Shown here: positions 1-7,641 of the stretch, piece after piece
Position numbering within the stretch: position 1 is the first letter of the stretch
How the letters are laid out: each line of letters begins with the position of its first letter
NCBI GenBank assembly: GCA_024811115.1
Contig: JAKOGH010000095.1
Span: 1 to 14,838, forward strand
DNA from: Terana coerulea
Taxonomy: Eukaryota > Basidiomycota > Agaricomycetes > Polyporales > Phanerochaetaceae
Reading direction: 5' to 3'
DNA length: 14,838 bases
Program-made: the position numbers and the translations under genes
Notes under the pieces: model-generated
Told to the model about the DNA's origin: nothing
Databases searched by the model: none
Seen by the model: the letters and a program-made list of their open reading frames with translations, nothing else

Positions 1-1558
1 CCCGCATTTGCCGCATCCCGTAACTTCCAAGCCCCACCCTACAGCACCCGTGTCCACATCACCTGTCGTACCTTCCGCGCCTTCCCTGCCGTACACCTGC
101 TGCATGCGCTCGACGTTCTCTTCCGCTTGCTCTCGTGCAGCCGTCAGGTGCGCATGCCGAAGGCGAAGATACCAGTAGTAGAGAAACCGGGTGGCGGCGT
201 ACTCGTTCAGGCACCTGACGAACCCGTTCGTCGCACCGGAGGACGACATGCTGGCCCCGTGCGTAGAGCCTGCGCTACTCGATCCGACCCGCCGCTCCCG
301 CCCTGTCGCGCCCTCTCGCCTGCCTTCCGAGTCCGTGTGCTGCTCGCCTTCGGTGCACGACCCGCCGTCCGAGGCTCTGCGCCGCCGCACGCCATCATAG
401 CCCAACGCGCCGGCGACGCCCTTCCAGAACGTCTGTGCGCGCTCGCGGCGCATCTGGCGCGCCACGAGCTTCGCCTTGCGCCGCCGCCGCCGCTTCTCCT
501 CGCGCCGCAGCTCGTCGACCTCGCCAACGCCCATCCCGCTGCCGACCCACCACCACCAGCCGAGCTCTGCCAGAGGATGACGGCCCACATGAGGCCCGGC
601 ATCCACGAGTAGTGGTCCTTGCTCGGGATGTAGATGAACGTGATGCCCGTCGAGACGAGCGCGAGGACGAGCGCGCCCGCGCCGAAGGCCGCCGTGCCGC
701 CGTCGGTGCGCCACGCCTGCTTGCGGTTGACGAGGAAGCCCCAGATAAAGAGCGCGCCGGTGAAGAGGAGCGAGAGCGTGGCGTTGCAGACGTTCTGCAC
801 TGCGGAAGCGATGCTGGTGAGCTTGCCGTCGGCGGTGTCGTTGATCGGTATGAGCTGCATGATCGCGGCGACAATGGCGAGGGGTCCGAGTAGCATGAAT
901 ATGAGCCGCCTTTCCAGACTGGAAGGGAACAGCAGTGTCAAGAATTGGATGTGTGTAATCTGGTGAATAGACCTTGAATGACCTGACAGCTAGATGATAT
1001 TGCTAAGACGCACCTGAATAAGAGCGGATGTCGTAGCATTCATGAGCAACCAAGCGGCGACCTCTCCAGATCTCCAGTTTGTACTCTCTTGCAGTTGAAG
1101 CGGGGGTATGTCGACAGCGATGTAGTTGAGCATGTACGGCCACTGTCGGCTCTCCGTCGTAGAGGTCTCCAGCACGACATGCAGGGTAGCAATGAGCGAT
1201 ACAAGGAGGGTGATCACGGCCGAGAGCTGCAGGGCGTAGTTGACGGGGGCGAGCGGCCAGTGGTACTGGGCGGTGAAGATGAGGTGGATGAGCAGGACGG
1301 ACGTCAGCGTCAGCACGATCCCTATCATGAGAATCTGTATCGGCAGCGAGCGAGCGAACACCGGCCTATACTGCAGTATCGGGTCGGCGGCGAAGCTGCT
1401 GCAAGAAATGAGCACAGGCGGCTCGCGGCGGTGCGAAGGTCGGGTGGGACTCACTCATCGGTGCTGTTGTAGCTGCCGTCCGCGGTGAGGTTCTGGCCGA
1501 GGGCTGAGCATGTCAGAGCGAGAAAGACACCAGCAAGCCATCGCAGGTCAATTCCCAT
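1..1558 (-). CDS. Secreted-signal, seven-TM (GPCR-shaped) membrane protein of unknown function, partial at C terminus
   Basis: Three exons on the minus strand: 1455-1558, 1014-1398 and 959 down to the window edge. The introns are 1399-1454 (56 nt, GTGAGT...TTGCAG) and 960-1013 (54 nt, GTGCGT...CACCAG). The start ATG at 1558-1556 opens a signal peptide (MGIDLRWLAGVFLALTCSALG) followed by a short ectodomain with NLT and NST sequons. Seven hydrophobic segments follow, the last ending in a WWWW run. After them comes a basic cytoplasmic tail (RREEKRRRRRK at about 485-520), then a Ser/Gly-rich linker and a second helical part (RFLYYWYLRLR) still open at base 1. The topology, N-terminus out with seven helices and a long cytoplasmic tail, resembles a receptor, but I recognise no named GPCR class. 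The frame changes by one base near 564-566, between ...LWQS and LGWWWWVG. Without that shift the reading runs into low-complexity sequence. The family call is from memory of agaricomycete hypothetical proteins; function is unknown. Confidence 0.72.
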
Positions 1559-1783
1559 CGGGTTCGTCGTGCTCGTAGTGACATACAGCTGTGGTGGTGG
1601 TGATGGTCTGGAACGACCTCTCCCCGAAAAGCATGAAGCGTCGATCAGTACTACAACAAGCGCCCATTTTATCCGTGCATTTAATTTTGTGCACTCCGGC
1701 TCCAGCTTTGGAAGTAAAACGCTGGTGCCAACGGTTCGTAGAATCAAATATGTTTTCTTTAAAGCCTGATAGAATGAGCGGTT

Positions 1784-2994
1784 CTAGCTACGATGGTGTG
1801 TTTGGATGCTTCCGCCGCCAGCGTTTCTCCAAAGGTGAAACGGAGCTGCGAACCCCACAGAGCCAGGAATAACTACACTGAGCAAAATGCCAATTCTCCA
1901 CATATCACCTGAAGATTGAAGTGTCCAAACAACGAATGAAATAGTGGTCCACACAATGTCCCAGCTAATCGACGATTGCGCGGGGTGATAGTAAAGCGTA
2001 TTCACCACCGCTTTCACTATTCCGGCTACGCTTCTTGAGTGGTAAGGAGTGTTCCAATGGCAGCATAGGTTGCCCGCACATGCAGCGCCAGTGAAATCGT
2101 TGCGACCATCCCGTACAATTTCTTCAGCGATAGATTCCCGTTTCTCCAGGGCGTGTGCGAAAATACGAGCGGTATGACCAGGAAGACGTGCATTGCGAGG
2201 AGATTCGGGAGGAAGGTCTTCTCTGTGGTAAGCGGGCTGAGAGCTATTGTTGCCAAAGAGAGAAGCACACTCGACCACAGGACGGGCGAGACCGAACGTG
2301 TTGCGCCAGCAGGCCTGGGAGGAGCTGTTGCAAGTGCGTAGAAAACAGGTTCGACGCCACGGAGATGGCGACGACCTGGCCGAGCAGCATATACGCCCAT
2401 ATATGCTTGACACCACGACTACGACCTAACATGGACTTGAGCATAGCCATCAACATGTAGGTGCCGAAGAGCGTACCTTCTACAGCAAGCAGAATCGTCC
2501 ACGCGCCGGCGGTGAAGAGACACAGCTGTTGGCTCCACCACCAGCTCCAGGGTGTTTCGCCAAAGCATACTGCAGCCCATGCTTGCTCGAATAGTGCGGT
2601 ATTGTTCAGCCAGTTGGCCATTCGGTGGACTACGCTTCGTCCGACGACAGGCGCGTGGGAACGCTCGTAGTCATTGAAACTCCACTGGGTAACAGAGGTA
2701 AGCATGGTTTGAGACATGCAAGAGTTATGCGCACAGCCATAAACTTGAACATATCTGGCCGGAAAGAGCAACGTCAGTATGACTCCAGTGAGGGCGTTGA
2801 GCAATCCAGAAAAAGCGGCACTCACAAAACCACGTCCATCCAAATGAGGCTACAGCCAGCGCAAGAAACGTCCTGGCCCTATTTCCTGACCCCTTCCATC
2901 GCAAGCTAAGTACAATTGTGCGGCATAGCCATAGGATAAGCAGGAAGTAGGAAGCGAAGATAGAGAGTGCAAAGAATTGAGGCAGGTTCATCAT
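1784..2994 (-). CDS. Multi-pass membrane protein of unknown function (conserved fungal family), with two apparent frame breaks
   Basis: Exons on the minus strand: 2826-2994, microexon 2735-2754 (20 nt), 2477-2684 and 1784-2425, ending in TAG at 1786-1784. The introns are 2755-2825 (71 nt), 2685-2734 (50 nt) and 2426-2476 (51 nt, in frame and without stops, so it could be missed or retained). The start is the ATG at 2994-2992; a second ATG follows at once. About 345 aa with eight or nine hydrophobic segments. Landmarks are WTWF, then YMFKFMA from the microexon, then WSFNDYERS; next LNNTALFEQAW, the WWWSQQLCLFTAGAW helix, VKHIWAYMLLGQ, TFLPNLLAMH and HPAQSSISWD. The order matches a fungal membrane-protein family I have seen as hypothetical proteins; I know no assigned function. 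The frame changes at a T-run (2342-2345, after ASNLF) and again at about 2026-2040 (between LLTTQ and VAGIVKAVV). The gene lies 225 bp upstream of the left-hand membrane protein gene, on the same strand. Confidence 0.7.
2735..2754 (-). other. 20-nt microexon of the multi-pass membrane protein gene
   Basis: The exon reads ATATGTTCAAGTTTATGGCT on the minus strand. It is bounded by CCGGCCAG upstream and GTGCGC downstream. It joins phase 1 of the previous exon (TGG TTT T) to phase 0 of the next (TGG AGT TTC), giving WTWFYMFKFMAWSFNDYE. The joined reading crosses a transmembrane segment without a break. Skipping it would shift the frame, so the exon is needed for the protein. Confidence 0.75.
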
Positions 2995-3282
2995 CGTGAT
3001 GGCGGGAGGATGCCGAAGTTGCGAAGGGTGGACTTTGTGGCGTCTGTGCGGATCAAAGAACAGGCGCCGACAGACCAGGACTGAGCTCCGACTTGTAGGC
3101 AAGGCAAAGGCAGAGAGGCGCATATAGCGAGTACATGTAATACAGCCAATTAACCTAAAAGATACAGTACATTTGCATGCTATTGAGACAGATGTCCAAG
3201 GAATGTGCGAGTCCGCGATCACCAGCTGAGCCTCTGCCATATTCAAACAGATCCACACCAAAACTTTGACACCCGTGCAGCT
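2995..3282. promoter_or_regulatory. Intergenic/5' region of the multi-pass membrane protein gene
   Basis: These 288 bases separate the start of the membrane protein gene (2994) from the stop of the small GPI protein gene (3283); both lie on the minus strand. The stretch must hold the 3' UTR of one and the promoter of the other. A CCAAT motif appears in plus orientation near 3145. I see no gene; an open frame across part of it lacks any recognisable protein. Confidence 0.4.
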
Positions 3283-3728
3283 TCAAAGTACAGTTGCGAG
3301 AACGCTACCAGCAGCAAAGACTGCAATCGCAGGTACCGACCAGCTGGGAGCAGAGGCCAGTGAGGCACCGTTTGCTTTGTTTTGGTTGGCATCCAGGGTT
3401 TCGTTACGAGCCTAGGTGCCATAAATAAAGCTGAGTTAACAACTTCGGCGTCACAAAGAGTATTTCACGTACATTAGACATTGCAGCAAGCTCCGGAGCA
3501 TTAAGGACGGAACCCTTATTCTTCAAGGACTCGGCCGTATCTTGACGCGGTCCCAGGTGAACTCGGACGTCATATATGCGTGGGTGAAGGTCATTGAGAG
3601 GCGATGCTGTTTGATTATTACATCAGCTCGATTCAAGGACTCGAGCAATGTGAGAACATACCAGCAACGATGGAGCTTGAAACGGCGAGGATGACAAGAG
3701 CAAAGGCGCGGAAGGTTGCAGAATACAT
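3283..3728 (-). CDS. Small secreted GPI-anchored protein of unknown function (109 aa)
   Basis: Three small exons on the minus strand: 3662-3728, 3473-3606 and 3283-3411 (stop TGA 3285-3283). The introns are 3607-3661 (55 nt, GTATGT...AAACAG) and 3412-3472 (61 nt, GTACGT...CACCTAG). All junction phases agree (phase 1, then phase 0). The start ATG at 3728 opens a clean signal peptide, MYSATFRAFALVILAVSSSIVA. The mature part is about 60 hydrophilic residues (SPLNDLHPRIYDV, then LNAPELAAMSNARNETLDANQ) with one NET sequon. The C terminus is a GPI signal: small residues (ASLASAPS), then a hydrophobic tail (WSVPAIAVFAAGSVLATVL) ending at the stop. This implies export to the plasma membrane or cell wall. 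No known domain is visible. Codons, phases and splice sites are all regular, in contrast to its neighbours, so the gene looks intact. Confidence 0.8.
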
Positions 3729-4285
3729 AGTCGGTGATTGAGAGGTTGAGATAAGAATGAAGGCAGAATATATGTGGACTTGATAAATGAGAGAATAAGG
3801 GTAAGTCGTTCAACGACAAGGAAGGCGCTACGTGGAAGAGAGAATGGGGTGTGGCAGAAGGGATAGAGTACTTATTCCACGCCGCTCTAAACCTGCACTT
3901 ATACGAGTCTCGACGCCTTATTCCCATTACTTGGACAACCTTGTTATAAAACCCAGGAAAACAAGAACGGGGATCGACAAGGATGCGACACTGTTCGTCG
4001 CATTCACACCTGTCAATATTGTCAGTCCTTTTCTAGGAAAGGCAACTCTCCAAGAAACTTTGATAAGCGCCGACATACCGCTTTGCTGGCATCTCCGCCT
4101 CTGTCTCACCACCCTCCTCTCATTTTGAGCCCATCTCTCCATCTATAGCTAAGTACCCTGTTGAAATTTACATCAGCTTCGCGAATAATGCTTGCTTTCG
4201 GTGTAGTGTCACCTCAGCGCGAGGGTGGTCGCGAGTCGGAGATAGAAGGCGAGCGTCCCGTCGAGCCCGTCTTCCCTTCAAAATG

Positions 4286-4313
4286 TCACCCTAACTCCGA
4301 GGCCTTAGGGTGA
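4286..4313. repeat. Perfect 9-bp inverted repeat with 10-nt loop
   Basis: TCACCCTAA (4286-4294) is answered by TTAGGGTGA (4305-4313) across the spacer ctccgaggcc. The arms contain single CCCTAA and TTAGGG units, the common fungal telomere unit, but in one copy only, so no telomeric meaning follows. It could form a small hairpin in DNA or RNA. Confidence 0.5.
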
Positions 4314-4610
4314 TAAGCTCCGAGTCCTAGCCCTGTTATACAATGATGGCGTCCTACAGTGAGCTCAAGTTTGGAGAGGTTCAGAACTCATAGATAAAGG
4401 TGAGGCCTGAGGAGCAAGTACCTCGTCTGTCTTAGCTCTTTCCCTTCTTCCGTCATCCGCGCGCCCGCTGTTTTGACTGAAGTGTCCCTCCTCGTTTCCA
4501 ACTCTTCCATTTTGTCCTCCGACGTCGCCTCAGCCGATGCGTCCATCAGTCTGATGCTTTTCCAGGAAATCCGCCTGCTGCAGGTTCTTCAACGGTCATC
4601 TGGCTGGAAT

Positions 4611-4651
4611 AACACGCATATATGCATGTTGCAAACGCATGTATGCGTGTT
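4611..4651. repeat. 15-bp imperfect inverted repeat (14/15)
   Basis: The arm AACACGCATATATGC (4611-4625) pairs with GCATGTATGCGTGTT (4637-4651) with one mismatch, across an 11-nt spacer. It lies in the divergent intergenic region. It may be a cruciform or dimeric regulator site, or a remnant of a small inverted-repeat element; no target duplication was identified. Confidence 0.5.
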
Positions 4652-4693
4652 CTTCGAGCTCAGACTAGCTGCAAAGACGTAACTTGGCGAGCG

Positions 4694-4725
4694 TTGAGCT
4701 TGAAGCTTCGAAGCTTGAGCTTGAG
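4694..4725. repeat. GAGCTTGA-type repeats around a perfect 14-bp palindrome
   Basis: AAGCTTCGAAGCTT at 4703-4716 is a perfect palindrome. It is flanked by TTGAGCTTG on the left (4694-4702) and TTGAGCTTGAG on the right, so an AGCTTGA-like unit repeats several times in both orientations. This is simple-sequence-like DNA, perhaps from slippage; a binding site is possible but unproven. Confidence 0.45.
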
Positions 4726-5254
4726 CTGCACACGACGATTTGCGCTGTCCCCTCGGATCCGCCCTGTCGAATCTGGCCATGCGCCCGTGCGACCCCTGAC
4801 AGCGGCATCACGGCAATTTCCGTCTGGCGTTTCAGCTCATTTGGTGGCGGCGAGCTCTCGCACTCAAGCTCACGGCACGAGAGTTTGTGGTCATCTGGAC
4901 CGGAATTGCTACAACAAATTTGCTTCAGCGATCGTCTCGCATGACGAGGGCGAAGAAAAATGGCAGGAATTCGAGGGGCTTTGCGTTTTCGCCAGCTTTT
5001 CGCTTCAGCGGAAGCAAACTGCACGAAGCGCTTGAAAGAGACAAGGGGCTTTCCTTTTCCGGCGATCGTCGTCTCGGACATGGCCCAGACGCTTTGCGCT
5101 CGCCCCCAACGTTCGTGTCCCGCAGGAAGGTCGCCCTCTGCCTCCCCTCGACGGGCTTGACGACGAGCTCGCTCACTTCGAAGTTGCGTCACGGCGAGCC
5201 TGGAGGCACGACGGGTTTCTGGGCCTTTTTCTCTGATTTTCCGGGACGTAGACA

Positions 5255-5262
5255 TGACGTCA
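5255..5262. promoter_or_regulatory. CRE-like palindrome TGACGTCA
   Basis: A perfect TGACGTCA octamer, the classic binding site of ATF/CREB-type bZIP factors in fungi, lies 286 bp upstream of the cupredoxin-like start codon. It is seen directly; any use in regulation is inference. Confidence 0.4.
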
Positions 5263-5299
5263 AGGCACGGAACGTTATCGTAGGTGTGAAGATATTCCA

Positions 5300-5307
5300 C
5301 CAATCAG
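5300..5307 (+). promoter_or_regulatory. CCAAT box (CCAATCAG)
   Basis: CCAATCAG on the plus strand, 241 bp upstream of the cupredoxin-like ATG, matches the extended CCAAT core bound by the fungal Hap/CBC complex. Position and strand fit a promoter element for the gene at 5548. Confidence 0.45.
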
Positions 5308-5446
5308 CGCGCGCGCTCTGACGGATGGATGCAATCTCGGCCGCATTTGGGTGATCGCTGAGGGGTCCTGTCGTCTGCTGCCCGCGTGGCCGGAGACGAC
5401 GCTGGTTGGTTTGGTCTTGTTGTTCGCGGCCTTCGCACGCGTGCAC

Positions 5447-5453
5447 ATTTATA
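5447..5453 (+). promoter_or_regulatory. TATA-like element
   Basis: ATTTATA lies about 95 bp upstream of the start codon and is followed by a pyrimidine-rich stretch (ccccatccctgctcttc). Together they resemble a fungal core promoter with a CT-rich transcription start region. Confidence 0.35.
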
Positions 5454-5547
5454 CCAACATCCCCCATCCCTGCTCTTCACGACCAGTCCCTTCGTCCTCC
5501 CCACCCCGAGCCTTCGTCGTTGTCCCCTCCGTCGTTCAGCCTTCGCC

Positions 5548-6663
5548 ATGCTTGCCGCCGCCTCTTTGTTCGTTGCTGCTGTGAGTGTCGTCTTCGCTTT
5601 CTACATCGTATTGTACGACTTTCTGACAACCCTCGCTTTTTACGCGTTTTTATCCTTCGTAGCTCACTGCTTCGGTCGCCAACGCAGACCGCATTCCTGT
5701 GCTTGTAGGTGCCAACAAGACCGCCAATGCGACCATGATCTTCCAACCTGCGGAGATTCACGCCAAGGCTGGCGATGTTGTTGTCTTTAACTGTGAGTAC
5801 TAGTCGATTTCGATCGGCCTGGTTTGGAAGGGGATGGCGGGAACGTCGGTGCATACCTCGACGCCGGCATACAAGCACAGGCAGCAAAGCGTTATCAGGG
5901 GCATGGCCAAAGCACTGTATCCGTGCGTGGGAATACTGTCGCGAAGCTTACGCTTCTGCGCGTATGCCTGGAAGTTCCGCCGTGCCGTGCACGTTGACTC
6001 CTGCAGATAGATGGCCTGGATGGCTTGGAACTGCTCCGGCTTGAGCCCTCTCCTCGCCAGGAACATCACCATCACCGCACCCGCTATCATGTCTTTCTGC
6101 TCTATATCAATTTGTGTCGCATGACCAACTTATGCGCTTCTATCACAGTCACGAACGGCACGTACAACCTGATCCAGTCTGAGTTCGCCTCTCCATGTAT
6201 CCCGGCGCACGATACGGACGCGTCCGTTAACGGATTCAACACTGGTCCGCGCCCCGCGAACAACGGCACCAGCCAGACGACCTTCGAGGTTCCCGTTACG
6301 GATAACACCACGACGATCTGGTTTTACGAGAACTCGACGTGTTCGCTGGGTGGTGTCGGCGGTATCAACATTAACGACAGCTCGACGGCGACTCTCGCTG
6401 GCTTTGTCGTAAGTGTTGAGAAAACAAATAATGTCGGTGGACCAGTTGCTCACTTGGTGTTCTAGCGTAATGCTATGCGTCTGAACGGCACCCAGACGTC
6501 GTCATCTGCTTCGCCATCGTCCACCGGCGGTTCATCAGGCAGTGGCTCTTCGTCGTCTAGCTCGCCGTCGACGACCGCGGACAGCAGCAACTCCGCGCAG
6601 CGCAACACGCTCTTCGGTGTCGCACTCGCACTGCCTCTGGCTGTCGCTGCCCTCATCCTCTAA
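5548..6663 (+). CDS. GPI-anchored cupredoxin-like (extracellular serine-rich) protein, copper ligands degenerate
   Basis: Exons 5548-5580 (33 nt), 5663-5792, 6149-6408 and 6466-6663 (TAA 6661-6663) give 206 aa. The introns are 5581-5662 (82 nt), 5793-6148 (356 nt) and 6409-6465 (57 nt); all are GT-AG and phases agree. The signal peptide is MLAAASLFVAALTASVANA. The single cupredoxin fold spans about residues 20-130: RIPVLVG opens it, IHAKAGDVVVFNF is the typical core strand, TNGTYNLIQSEFASPC follows, and IWFYENSTC sits at the usual ligand loop. Family members normally have His in the NHT-type motif and a C-x(n)-H-C-x(n)-M loop. Here the His position is Tyr (GTYN), and only one Cys of the loop remains (STCSLGG). 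A Ser/Gly/Thr-rich stalk (about residues 145-180) and a hydrophobic tail (NTLFGVALALPLAVAALIL) indicate GPI anchoring at the wall or membrane. There are many N-glycosylation sequons (NKT, NAT, NFT, NGT, NTT, NST). Likely structural rather than redox-active; that is inference. Confidence 0.87.
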
Positions 6664-7641
6664 GGATGACCTCCGTCTTTGAGACACGGCGACGGGAAGC
6701 TGTACTGCTTGCGCCATGGGACTGGCTTGGGCATCAGCGACTCAAAAGGGCTGAGTCTCTTGGACATTCGGTGACCCAACAGAACTCTCGTCTTTACCAT
6801 CCGATTTTTACCATGTGCACGTGACTTGCATGACTCTCCCCGCCATGTTCGCGCCTATGCATGAACTCCTTTTCTCGTCTCTCATTGTACACCCTGTATA
6901 CCCTGTCTTCATATCCCCCTAGCTAGGCCTTCCCCGCCTGCCCCCCCCTGCATGCGTACCTACCCACTACCCTCCCCCACACCCTTGCGCCATGCTCTTA
7001 TGCTGCTACGTTGCTGTTTGTGCTGTGTTTGTGATACATGTACTCTCACACCCTCCTGTCATTTACTCGTAATCACGTGCGTCGTCCCGGGCTCGCCTTT
7101 TGTGTCTTGGGATGGCGCTGCGACGGACTTGCCTCCGTATATAGCCTACTTATCTCGGTAGTGTCCTCTGGTGCTTAGCGGTGTTGCTCTAGATGTGAAT
7201 ATACCCTCTGTGACGCTGTCTGCCTCGTGTGTTTTTCATGTGCATGATGTACATGTTTACGTGACTTTCTATATATATATAAATGCATGAAAGGGCGAGT
7301 GGACTCTCGCGGCTTGCACTGGCATGTAGCGTGCCGGCAACTTCCGCAACGCCACAAGGGCCTGTATTGGCAGACTTGCAAGTTGCCAAACTGCCATCCC
7401 TAACTTTGTGTGATCCCGCAGCACATCCTACGGAAAGTGTGGCTAGCCATAAGATGCAGCGGACGTACGTGGAAGTCGGAGGGCATGCCACGATTCTGTA
7501 GCCTCAGGTGGGGGTGTAGGATGCGCAGCCGAGTTGGATTTTGATAAATAACCGGCTTTAAACAATCCGCCGACCAGCCTGAGGCCCAAGCCTCAAAGAG
7601 TACACATTGCTGAGTCTGAGTCTGCACTATAATTCCCACCT
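6664..7641. other. Intergenic: 3' UTR of the cupredoxin-like gene and 5' region of the GNAT gene
   Basis: About 980 bases without a supportable gene. Open frames here are short, lack splice-joined continuations and give no recognisable domain. The sequence is pyrimidine-rich at 6830-7080 (several C-runs). It carries an alternating AT tract at 7270-7281 (atatatatataa). The last 100 bases lead to cacctATGG at 7642, a reasonable start context. Confidence 0.45.

Larger units (their letters stand above)
3729..5547. other. 1.8-kb intergenic region between two divergent GPI-protein genes; no convincing gene
   Basis: This region separates the start codons of the small GPI protein (minus, 3728) and the cupredoxin-like protein (plus, 5548), so it should hold both promoters. 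On the minus strand, the first 170 bases upstream of 3728 include a TATAAG at 3903-3898 and pyrimidine-rich leader sequence. On the right, CRE-like, CCAAT and TATA-like motifs lie within 300 bases of 5548. The middle (about 4140-5250) holds several palindromes. Overlapping open frames between 4620 and 5320 on both strands give low-complexity Ser/Arg-rich proteins with no start context, splice pattern or domain, so I do not call them genes. No tRNA or rRNA signature was seen. Confidence 0.5.

Noticed and set aside
207..563. Long minus-strand frame continuing directly from TM7 (Ser/Arg/Ala-rich)
   Set aside because: It is low-complexity and GC-driven; the shifted frame gives WWWWVG and a structured charged tail open to the edge, which fits the protein far better.
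3522..3643. Exact 12-bp direct repeat TTCAAGGACTCG at 3522-3533 and 3632-3643
   Set aside because: By a rough estimate several repeated 12-mers are expected by chance in a window this long; one copy is coding, the other intronic.
4665..5303. 212-codon minus-strand open frame in the intergenic region
   Set aside because: Composition is Ser/Arg-rich and patchy, no domain or splice-joined partner is visible, and it overlaps equally long frames on the other strand.
7270..7281. Alternating AT tract as a TATA box
   Set aside because: It lies about 370 bp upstream of the GNAT start and over 600 bp past the previous stop; more likely a short microsatellite.
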